Positions 34,328 through 46,900 of a stretch of DNA of 64,000 nucleotides are shown here, piece after piece. Each line of letters starts with the position of its first letter. The first letter of the stretch is position 1. The translations under genes were made by a program, and so were the position numbers. The notes under the pieces were generated by a model, which worked only from the letters and a program-made list of their open reading frames with translations, ran no database searches and was not told the DNA's origin. The DNA is taken from positions 58,020,501-58,084,500 of the forward strand of contig CM060899.1 of NCBI GenBank assembly GCA_030762935.1, in the 5' to 3' direction. The stretch is from Hymenopus coronatus (taxonomy: Eukaryota > Arthropoda > Insecta > Mantodea > Hymenopodidae).

Positions 34328-37300
34328 GTATGTATTTCATATTTAAAGTTCAAGGCTGTATTTATCATACTTCTGGAAATTTGGTTATGGAGACCACGTG
34401 GATAAACCTGTTATCTCTTTAGAAAACAATTGGCATGAAATCAGCAGGGTGTAGGCCTGGTTTTAGAATGAAGCATGATAAGTTGCAAAAAGAAAGCAAA
34501 TTAGGGACTTAACTCTTTTTATTTATATTTCTCTAAGAACATTGAATGCTAATGGATTGATTTGTTTCAAGGCGTCTTGATAAACAACAATAACTTTAAG
34601 AACAGATCGATAAGTAACCAAAAGCTTCAAATGCGGTTGGTTGTTAAATGTGTACATCATATACGTTATTTGTTAAGAATTACCACGTTTCCATGGGGAA
34701 TTGAAATGAATTTGAATACATTTACTGTATTGAATACTATATGGAAACGCGGATTGAAATGGTATTGAATCTTGAGTTCGATCCTCAAAAAGTAGGATCG
34801 GAATGAGATAGGATCATAGATAGAATCGAAATATGTTACCGGAAATAGCTCCGTATTCAAATTGTTTTACTCCTTGCACGCGGTAGTCATCTGTCAATCT
34901 TAATTTTTATTATCAACAATACTATTATTATTATTATTATTTTTTATTGCTCTGAAGTGGATAATAACAAAACCACTTTTATGATTTCTATAGTTTGCAA
35001 TGTATTCTCAAATATAATAATTTAACTTCACTTTTACAACCCTGCTTGTAATACACCACAAATAAATATATGTTTAATAGCTACGCCAACGCGAATTCAA
35101 GTTGACCAACATGAATGAATAAAATTATTCTCGAAGCTTACGTATTCAAACCTATCTCAGTTCGTATTGAATTTAACACTTGAGATGGAATGTACTCAAA
35201 TCGGTTTCAATTCCCCATGGAAACGTGGTAAATTTAAGACAATTGTGCAAAGTGAAACAGGTACAGCAGATAATGTATAAAAAAAAAAAAAAGTTATTAC
35301 AGAACTGCCAACATAGATATGGGCGACTTTCTCCCAAACTTGTTCACGATTTGGCAGACGCACTTCCATGGCAGATAATGCCTAGCCCGTCTACTGAATT
35401 AGAACTGCCAACATATGACGACTAACAATACCATTTGTGTTGTCAACATACCGGGCCTTAAGCTTTAAAGACTAGCCAAGGCATGTTTTTTTAGGGGAGG
35501 GGTAGAGCACAAAGCATAGCTGAGGAAACTAACCACCATAGCAAATTCATTATCCTTACTTTAAAATGGCAGGCAATATGGCATGTTTTCCTCACCTCTC
35601 ACAGTCACATTTATTGTTATAGAAAACTTCTATTAAGGCTGCAAGGGTTGGTTACAGCTTCCTAAGTGTCAGCAATACACCTGACTCAAAAATTTCAATG
35701 TATTTTCTTGTGCATTTCAAATCCTGTGCAAGTATAGAAGTGTATCCCATTTGACTAACAAATACTCTCATTATGTTTTAAGAACCCATAGCTGTAAAAC
35801 ATAGTCAAGGGATGGTTTTTAGAAGTAGCGGAATGAAGCAGAAGTGAGGGATCTGAGACTAAATCCCAATGTACTCTGGAAGATAACAATCTTAGCTGTC
35901 GCTGTTGGTGTCATCATGAAATCAGAGAGCCTTGTCATTCACTGCAGATCGCTGCAGCCTGATGGCTTCTGCATGTCTCATACTTGTATTACCAAATATG
36001 CTGTTGTCCGTTATTTTGATCCAGATCTAATCTAACCTTGTGCAAATCTTGAAATCAGAGGACCCCTTAATTCGCTATGGCTCACTACAGCCTAGTGGTC
36101 TTCGCTAGACTCATAAGGATTTTTCAAAAGCTCTTAGAAAATGCAAGGTGTAATAAGCTTTCCTTAACATTTTGGCAGATATAACACAGCAGCTGCTTTA
36201 AAAAATGCCCTTTCCTTTGGAAATAAGCTAGTGAGATGGCAAATAAAACATGCTGGGAGGTTTCAAAACCCATCCCACATGTTGCATAGAATAGGTCTTG
36301 TGTATAAATATCTTCTCAGAGAGTTGTGTCCAGTAGGCTCAGAAGTACCTTAGTTTACTGTCCAGCCCAGGGATAAAATCCTGTACCTGTCTAGGGATAG
36401 CTTGTCTTTTCCACAATTCAAATGAGTAATTTGATACTTCTGAAAGATATATAGAAGGGTGTCCCCCCCCCCCCTTTTTTTTTAATAGTGTTTAACGTCT
36501 GCTTTTACTACCATGGCACCACAGGCAATGGAACTGGCGATACATGGAATGAAGATGAAGCACCGGTGGAATACGATGAAAGGGAAACTGGAGAAAACCT
36601 GCCACTTTGTCCACCATAAATATCATGCGATTGCCTGGGATCAAACCCGGGCCATCTAGGTGAGAGGCAAGTAGTCTCCCTCTTTGCTAGCATGTCGGCC
36701 ATCTTGTTGCCTCTGATGCTCATAGGCCCAGTGGCCCAGACAAGGGTAATCCAACTTTGTTTGGCTTTGCCATACCAATTTGCCTGGTTATCTGAGAAGA
36801 GATGCATCTCCATTCGTCTGCTTGGTATATTAATAATATGCATAGCACAGGCTAGGATCGCATAAATCATAGCCTGATAAATAGTGGCAAAATTTGTAAG
36901 TGAAATGGTAAGCATGGTCTAGGGCCCCAGGCTTATTCATGTCCCTGAAGTAGGACCTGGGCTCCTCTCCACCTTGGAAGGAATTACCACAGTATAAGGT
37001 TGGACTAAATCTAGTCTCCATTAAATCCCCTACCTTAAGGACAGTAGGCACCTCTCCTTAAAGCTACTCTTAATCACAGAGGTGTTCCTTGTGGGGTAGC
37101 TCAAAACTCCACACCCCTATTGTCCAAAGGTTCACACTCACCCTTGCAGTCCTTCACAAAAAGATGTGAAGGAGGAAGGTCCACTAGGATCTCCAAGGCA
37201 GGCAAATCCCTATAAACCAAGTTCACATGTTTAAACAATATTTCCATCTTTCATAGGTTTCTTTATTGAAACTTTTTTTAATGTACATCTTTTCTTTTTT

Positions 37301-40300
37301 AGAGGTAACAGCAATAGCAGACATACATATGTCGTACTTGTACAATATTGCTTGGCTGCTTTGACACTACTCATATAGTGGCCCATTGTTTTTACTTTGC
37401 CTTTCTCTATAGGTACTCCACCAAAAAATTTGATACCAAGATTTCACCGGAAATATATGTTTCAGAGTCCCCTTTATCTAAAAAAAAGCATTTTCGGAAA
37501 AAGGTCCGTGTGTGTGTGTCCGTGAACACGATAACTCAAAAGCGAAAAGTGGGTAAAATACCAAACTTGGTATTTAAGTTTAGTATCTTCCAGGGATGCA
37601 ACACAAAGATTTTGAGAAAAATCTTCCCACCCCCAACTACCCTTTACATGGAACTTTTTTCGAAAATTTTGATTTTCTCAAAAATGGCTCTAACGATTTT
37701 GATTAAAATTTTGTATATTAAAGATATTTACCTGACAAATAAAATGTATATCTTGAATTTTCTGGGAATAGCCTCTGAAGAGTAGTTTATTCTGGATGAA
37801 TTTTACTAAATTTTGAATAACTGCTAAACCGTAAGAGCTGGACAAAAACTTACTTCACAAAAAATGTAGAGCACGTTAAAGCACACAATTTATGTTATAT
37901 ACATTTTTTTAGTGGAGTTCATAGTTTTTGTGACATTCCTTATTTTTGGTTTCTACTATGAAAAACTTAAAACATTTCTCATACAGGAATTTGTCAACTG
38001 CTGTCCATACAAACAAAGGAACTTCAGTGACATAGCAACCAGCTTTTGATTATCACTTTAACCTATGGTACTCCCTTATTTCACCTCTACTTACAAGGAA
38101 GCAAGTAATATGGCTATTTCTGCTAATGTTTTACTGATTAGCATGAAGTTAATAGAAGTATAAGCTTTTTAAGAATAATTTGTTGCAGGGATATAGAGAA
38201 AGTCATGTGAATGGTACACATCAGATTTTTTGTATTAAGTTCTGAGTATTGTAGGTAGTCTTAAAGTGCACAGCTCTGGTTCCCAGCCACAGAATGTGTC
38301 CAGGTTCGATCCTACTCATAGTGCACATTTCAAGTCCTGGAGGTAGGATTGGTGCTCAGTATAGTGAGAAAATTGAGGAGCTGCAATAGGCAGCTATTCC
38401 AAACATGAAAGCCAACATTCTGTCTAGGGGATGTATGATGTTGGCTTGTCATTACCTTCCCAAATCAGTTAGATGATTGCCCACTTGTCTGTATGTCCAT
38501 GCATGAGGCTGACAATAGGATTGGTGCCACAAACAGGCCGCAGCACCACATGATTACCACATTATTTATACACATATTAAAATGCACTTTTGAGCTGCGC
38601 ATCAGGACTAATGAGATTTTATTGAAAGCCCAGTTTCAGAGTAACAAAGGGCTCTTAAGAGCCAGTGAGCAGACTTCAAAAGAGACCATTCATTTCTTCA
38701 TCATCATATACAAACAGGTGAAAAATGTTGAATAAATATTTTTGTGTATGTATATTGTATAGTTAAAGTGACATCAGATTAAATTCCTTCCCCCTACAGA
38801 CACACATTCATTCAATCTTGCGCACACACCCAAATTCTGTCAGACAAGCATTTGCGGACACACACACATTATTGCAACATATAGTTCAATCTTCTCAAGA
38901 AATTAGAACTATATGTACCAGCATTATTTCAAAATGTTATATACAATTTATAGGATTATATATAGTGGAAATGGTTATGTAACAATGTATATTTTATTGT
39001 TTTGTTAAAAAATAAATATGAAGGGATTTTTACGTTATTTTATAAAATATCTATTATATATTATTCATAGATTGATCCACACCAAAGCAGACCCACATTA
39101 TCGGTGCATGGTGGTACAACAAAGTAATGTGTGCAGATAGTAATCTCATGCTAATAATCTAAATTTCAAAATGAATTGATCTTAAACTACATATTCTGTG
39201 CAAATGTCTTAAGACTTTATGAAATGCTGACTTATGCCGTAAGCAGCTTCAAATCACACAATGCAGTTCATATGAGTCACCTGATATCCGGAGTATTATT
39301 TACAACACTGTTGCTGTTCAGAATCATGGAGGACGGTAGCTGTTAATTTGTTCTTAGGTTTTTCGTTGAGTTAGTAAAGCATAAGGCTGGCAAACCATCA
39401 ACTAGTGGTGAAAGAAAAAATGTGTAAGTTTTGTGAGAAATATCCAACAATTCCCTTAAAAGTGGTGAAATTAACTTCTGTGTTCATCTATGTTTCAGCT
39501 ACAAGTATAAACAGCGCTCATAAATAAAAGGGTAAATAGGGAAACATGTGAACTATGCAATCCAAGAATATGACAATTATATGGAGAATGCAATTTGCAT
39601 AACAGTGCACACAATTTCTTTTTTAAAACTGAGACACCAGCAGGTGATAAAGTGCTACAGCAAGTTGATATTGATCCAGAATTGCCTAATTTCAGAACTA
39701 TATCTTATAAAATGTGTGAAATTGGGTTTGAATATGTCAAAAGAGGCCAAAATGTAAATTATTGTGTACGTGTTGCTTTCTTTTTCGCTTGTTTCCTTTA
39801 GAATTATGTGAACCCATTTACTTTGTCGTAACTATCAATTTCAGCTTTAACCAGTAACAGAGTATGTTGGTCACCATTTAAGTTGTTGAAATAAGGGTTC
39901 AATGCATTACATGTTGTGTATACTCACCATATGGTTGTGAAAATATGGCAGTATATCTGGTGAGGATCGTGGAAGGCTACATTATAATCGTACACTGATT
40001 GTTAAAGGATGAATAGATAATGGGATAAAAACGCACGCACACACACACACACACACAGAGTCCAAATTTAATAGCCTTGATTGATTTTACAAAGGTACTT
40101 ATTACAAGCATTTATCATTTAAAAGTTTCTTACAATGTTTAAAATGATGGTTTATTTTACTGTTTTTCTTTCATTATATGCAGGTGAGAGAGGAAGGGGA
40201 AAAGAAAATAAACGATTCCAAAGAAGATCAATGCCTGGAAATAATACAAGACCAAACAGAGGTTTTAGATTTGAAAATAGTAAACCAGGCAGAGTGCAGC

Positions 40301-40882
40301 GTCGCCAGAGCACAGGTAAAAATAAATTACTAGCATATTTATGACATCTTTAGGCATCATTACTCTGTATACATAAGGAATAGGTCCATTTCAGGGTGTT
40401 AGAGCCTCCTCAGAATTATAAAATATTTAAAATCATAGTTTCTATTTCAAATGGTTTAGACCTCACTTAACGTTTGATGTTTCTCATTATTATGTAATTT
40501 AAGCATTTATGAGGGTGGTTTAATAAGTCTGGTAAAAAAGCAAGAAAAAATGTTTATTTTGTAAACAACTCATCATACTTCTCAACCATTTCCTTTGAGG
40601 GATAGTCACTTGATCCAGCAATCTTGCAGCTTTTGAACTGATTGGAAAAATAGGTTCTGTCAAAATTCTGCAAAATACTCATTTGCTGCAATATCACTTC
40701 CTCATGTGATGAAAATTTCTTTCCACCAAACCAAAGTTTTAAGTTAGAGAATAGGAAGAAGTCACTTGGTGCTAAGTTTGGTGAATAGGGTGGATGAGGA
40801 ATCAATTCAAAACCTAATTCATGCACTTTTGTCTTTGTTATCGCTCATGTTTGGTATGGTGCATTATCCTGGTGAAAGAGCT

Positions 40883-40915
<33 letters not shown>

Positions 40916-43900
40916 AGCCAACTTTGATATTTTTTAACCAACACAAGTTTCAAAAAATCCAACAGTGAAGAATAATAGGGTCCAGTTAAGGTTCTGTCTT
41001 TTCCCAAGTAATCCATGAGGATTATCCTTGGGAATCTCAAAACACAGTGGCAATTTCCTTTCCAGCTGACAAAATGGTCTTTGCCTTCTTCGCTACACTT
41101 TCACCAGCATCTGTACATGGTTTTGACTCTGGTGTGTAATGATGGATCCAGGTTTCATCAACAATCACAAGTCAGTGTGCAAAAAGTCTTGCAGATGTGA
41201 TTAAACATTGCTAGAAATTGTGTTGAAATGTTGTTCTGTAAGTGCTTTTGGTTTAACTGTGAACAATGCGGCATCCACTTCATACACAGTTTCTTCATAG
41301 CCAATGCTCCATTCAGGATATTATGCACTTGCTCAGTTGAGATGCCTAAAGTCTCAGCAAACTCATAAATTTTTATTCAGCATTACCATGTCATGGATTT
41401 TATTGATGATTTTCTGTACGGTGGCCTTAGTTAGATGATGGAGCACGTTTTGTCTTCAGTGCTTGTCTGATCATATTAAATTTCATTACTCCAAAAGTAA
41501 ATGGTCCTCAATCATGGTGCGGAGTCCATATGAACTTCATCCAGTTCTGTTTTGATTTGTGCAGCAGTCAACCCTTCAAATGAAAATGTTTAATAACAGC
41601 ACGGTTTTCTCCATTTTCAATCACAATCAACACATTCAGACAGCTGTCAACAATCAACTTGCGATGTATGTGGTTGAAATTGTTATATAATCCTTTGAAT
41701 AAACAAGCTTACCAACCATGAAGCTGCAACAAAAATATTCTATTGCTGCATGGAAATTTGCCAAACTAAGCAAACCACCCTCATATATCCTCTTTAAATT
41801 TGGCTAACCTTAAGGATACCCATGTGGTGAGATACAAAGCTTGTAATTTTATGACAGTTTATTGAAAATGTGCCATATTGTTCTGTATAGCAAAATTAGG
41901 CTCAGTTGGTACTTCAGACAGGAGGCTGCACTCTAGCATAAGTGTATAAGATGGCTGTATTGCTATTTTATTTCTATGTATGTTTGAATATGCAGGCAAT
42001 TTATTTTATTGACATTTAACTTCCATCTGTACTGATAAAATGATGATTAGCACATTTTTGTGAGCATCCATTCAATTTGCACACACAAAATTTCCAAAAT
42101 ACACAAAGGTGCATCTAAAAGTAAGTCCTGATGACCAATAAAGAAAACAAAAACATCACTAAGTATGAAATATTTATTGGAATAATTACATAGATTCATT
42201 GGCTACTTTTCAAATAGTCATCAACATTGTTGAGGCATTTATCGTAACGGTGCACCATCAATTTTAAGCCCAAATCTGTTACTTCATTCTGCACCTCAGT
42301 GACATTGTGGAAATATTTTCCTGCCAAAAAAACGCTTCATGAGATGGAGGGGACGAAAATCACTTGGGGCAAGGTCGAGGCTGTAGGGCGGATGGTCAAA
42401 GATCTTCCATCCAAACTTATTCAACACATTTCCTGTGACATTTAGCTGTATGGAGTCTTGCATTGTCATACAATGGCGTAATGCCTCTTATCAACATCCC
42501 ACATCGCTTGTTCTGGATTGCCCTCCTCAGTTTATGCAACATTCTGACAATACCGATCAGTATTTATACTGAGTACACTATGTCAATCGCAGAAGAGAGT
42601 GCACATGATTGTTTGACAGTGATTGCTAGAATTTGGTCTTACAGGGAAACCATTATACCGCCAATGCATTGATTGTGGTTTTGTCTCTGGTGTGGCATGT
42701 GATAACAAGTTTCATCCCCACCACTGACAACATTGTCAAGAAACTTGTCACCTTTCCCTGCATACCACTGCAGGAATGTCAATGCTGCAGCCAGATGTTT
42801 GGTTTTGTGTTCATCTATCAGTGGGCGGGAGACAATATCAGAGCAACCCTTTTCTACTAGCACAGTGCAGTAACTACTGCCATCACAAGACTTAATCTTT
42901 ACTGCATTATTCCCACATACTTCCCCTCTACTCCTGCATATGGACTTTCCTATCCAACTGGTAGTGCCATTTTTGGATGCAATCGGCACCTCGTAATTGT
43001 AGATAAGTTGGATTTTGAGAAGCCTCCTTATTATCTTAGCAAAACTAAGTACTAAAACAAATTATTTGAATTGTTACTATATACTTTTATGTTTTAATTT
43101 GCAGGTGGTTTTAAAGGAGGTAAAAATGTTGTGATAGAGCCTCATCGTCACGAAGGAGTGTTCATTGCTCGTGGAAAGGAAGATGTCTTGGTGACCCGGA
43201 ATCTATTGCCTGGTGATAGTGTGTATGGGGAGAAGCGGATCTCTGTAAATGTAATTGAATATGGAGGCATCTAAGCCAAATACTTTAAGCTCTTAAGTGT
43301 TTTGCATATTATATACTGAGGAAGGCTTCCCTCCTGCTAAGGCAGAGTCATTTTGTTCATGCTGAAACCTGTCTCAAAATTCCTGTATTAAAGTGATTTT
43401 CAGAAAATATATATTACTTCACATGACTTTCTCTACCCATTCTGTCACAAACTGTGATTATGAAATGATGAAAAAACTAATCAAGTTGAAAACTGTTGAC
43501 GATGTAGGCAAAATCAGCCTACAAAACATGTTCAGGTAATTTTTATTTAGTGAGCAACTCAAGTGTAAACTCGACTCATTATGGAAGCTTATTTTTCTAT
43601 CGACTTCATGTTAATCAAGATAAACATTAGCAGAAATTATTTTATTTCATATTTCATTGTAGGTACAAGGGAAATAAAGGAATATACTAGAGCTGATTGC
43701 TATACCATGACATTAAATTCTGTTCTCCTTGCATGCACCAGATGAAAAAGAAAAAAAGAAAAATGAATGACCTCTCATTTGAGAAAGGTATAAGTGCTGG
43801 TAAACTTAAACCAAAACAAGGAATATCTTGGAAATGGTTAACTCTACAAAAACAAATGTGTTGTTTGACATAAATTGTGTTTTAATAAAATCTCTACATT

Positions 43901-46900
43901 TCTATATATGTAGTAAGATTTTGTCTAGTTCAGTTAGAGAAGCAACTAAGAACTGGGGAAAAAGAGAATATTATGAATCCTGATTAAAACCTGAGCTATT
44001 TATTAGCGAACCATGTAAGAAAAGAGATGATTAATATACCATATGTTAAAGACAGCCACATCACAAATAAAATGTGTATCTTGAATTATCTGGGGAATAG
44101 CCTTTGAAAATCTTTTAACTCTGGATGACTTTTGCATAACTGCTAAACTGTAAGAGATTCACAAAAACATACTGCAGAAAAACTGTAGATCTCTTAAAAC
44201 GTACAAATTATGTCATATAATTTTTCTGTGGAGTTAACTATTTCCGAGATATTTCTTGTTATTGGTTTCAATTTTAAAATACTTAAAACTTGTCATTCTT
44301 ATTTATTTGGTCCAATTTATTTATACCGACCATGCAAAGAGAAGTGAATTTCAATCACATTGCAACCAGATTTTAAAAGATTTGACTATCGCTTTAGCCT
44401 AGTGTATAACTTTACTCATTCTACTTACAAGAAATAAGTAATAGTTTTTGTAAGAATAGTTTTCTACAGAAGAGGTAGAGAAAGTCATGTGAATGGTACA
44501 TATTAGAAAACTTTCTTTTTATTCAGGGACCACAAAACATGTATTTACAATAAAATCTTGGTATAAAATTTTTGGTTTGAATTCAATACCTTCTCTACCC
44601 ACTATGTATATGGTAGAGAAAATAATAATCTGTGCATTTAAAAAAATCAGCAGCAACTTGAATTGTAAGGCTCAAATATCCAATCCAAAGCACTCATTTA
44701 ATGAAGATAAGTAATGTTTATAACCTGATATATGGTGGACTTTGAGACAGTGATGTGTTTTAACAATTAAAATTTAGTTGAGTCGATTTTGTAACACTAC
44801 ATCACTTACTTTTTAATTTCGGAAAACATGTTTCAGAAGCTTGGTAAAGGAATTGACAATGGAAGCACATGGCTTCTGAAACATGTTTTCCGAAATTAAA
44901 AAGTAAGTGATGTAGTGTTACAAAATCGACTCAACTAAATGTTTATAACGTTATCTGGAATAATATTACTGACTGCCTGCTTTAAAGGGACATAACATCA
45001 CCCAATTCAAGCAGGCATGTCTATTCATCTAATTCACACACACTGTATTACCATTTCAATAAAGCACAACAGTAACTCTATTTTAAAGTATCAGAAAAAC
45101 TATAAGAATGAATGTACTTGGGAACATACATAATTCTACAAATGTTTGCTCTTTGGTATAAAATATTCACTACTTTCTGATTTTTCTGGTAATTAATAGT
45201 GTATATTTAATTTTTCTAATCTGAGATTTTTAGCCATTTACTAGAAAAAATTAAAAAGATGAATAACTTTTATATGGATGGTAATAAGAGATGTGTTAAT
45301 TTGTAATTGCTAGAGAAAGTTGTGTGAATTTTTGTCTTTTATAATTTACAGCACGTTCTTGAAAGGCCGCATTTTGCCAAAACTAATTACTGACATTCTA
45401 AAGCACTGTAATAAAATTATTTGACCCTTGTATGCTACGAGCTGATGTAATTTGCATGTGCAATTGCCAAGAGCAAATCTGATGCGATATGTAGAAGTTG
45501 GTTTTTATGTTCAAATAATTTACAGTAACATGGAACTGGTGCAGAAGTATACCTCTAACTAATCTAGGATATTTAAACATGTTGGTAGTATTTTTCTTAT
45601 ATCTTTTTTCTTTGTAAGGTTGTTATATGTTGGCCATTGTAGCATGCAGTTAATAGAAAGGCACATGATGTGTTTTTCTGTGGGTTTTTACAGTTTTTCC
45701 CAAGTGTATGTCACAAGAAATTACTGTCAGAACAGGGATTTGGGACAGCACTTGGAATTAGTAATTATAGACATTATGATTAGTGATAGTGATGATATCA
45801 GTAAAAATTTATATTTTAATAATGAGGACACAAGTCCTTAAAAGTTTTTGGAAATGTGAAACAATATATCAAAAGCAAATGCAAAACATTTTAACTGAAC
45901 CACTTCAAAGTTGAGAATGGAAATCTTAACAAAGTGATTTAGGGTTCTCTAACTTACAGCTGGAGTTTAAGCACTGATTTAGCATTTTAGGTTGTTAGCA
46001 AAAGGGTTAAATACAAATCCTAACACTTACTAAGTAACTGTTTGTAATGACAGGATGACAATGGAGAGACAACTGAATACCGAGTTTGGAATCCATTTCG
46101 TTCAAAACTGGCAGCTGCAATTTTGGGTGGCATAGATCATATTCATATGGCTCCTTCCAGCAGGGTGCTCTACCTGGGAGCAGCATCTGGAACTTCAGTA
46201 TCACATGTCTCTGATATTATTGGCCCGGTATGTTATACTTTGTTTTACATAAATAAGTGTTTATATAAGATTAGTAGCAAACATTTTGCTGTAAGTCACT
46301 CAATGTTTCAAGAAATATCAAAATATTTTAATCGATAAACGTATTACTCAACTGATGAGCTTTTGCATTAATAAATGATATAAAAGATATAATTCTGAGT
46401 AATTATATGTCGCAACATTTTATAATACTAAATGAATCCATAACATGTAGATGTTCTTAAGGATGAATAAAACACAAATACCAATGCAAAAACAGTGGAC
46501 CCTTAGCTTTCCATTTTCTCTGCCTTTAAAGTAATAAAAAAACAGGACATTATTACTATCAAGAGAGGTGGGGCATAAAGCAAACAATGTAAGTATGCAC
46601 ACGTTAACCAAGGCAAGATCTACATAACCTGAAAGCATGATATAAAATTAGTACCATGCAACAGATATAATCTTAGACATTTATTATGGCATTTACCAAA
46701 TCAGGATCTACTGAATAAACTGCGAAGATTACCCAAAGGTGTACATAGGAAAGACAAAAAAAAATCTCAAAGAAGACTGAAAGAACATTTAAGGAACTTG
46801 AACCAGACAAATCAGCGGTAGCATACCATTTTTGGACCACCCAGCACAACCTTCAACAAAATATTACAGTACTGAAACCTGCCAAAATACCTATACAATT

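Noticed and set aside
37348..37785. 145-codon + strand open frame
   Set aside because: It crosses the edge of a rep-A copy, contains the microsatellite, and the equivalent stretch is broken in other copies.
40021..40060. CRISPR-like or other spaced repeats
   Set aside because: Only an AC microsatellite; no array of spaced repeats exists anywhere in the window.
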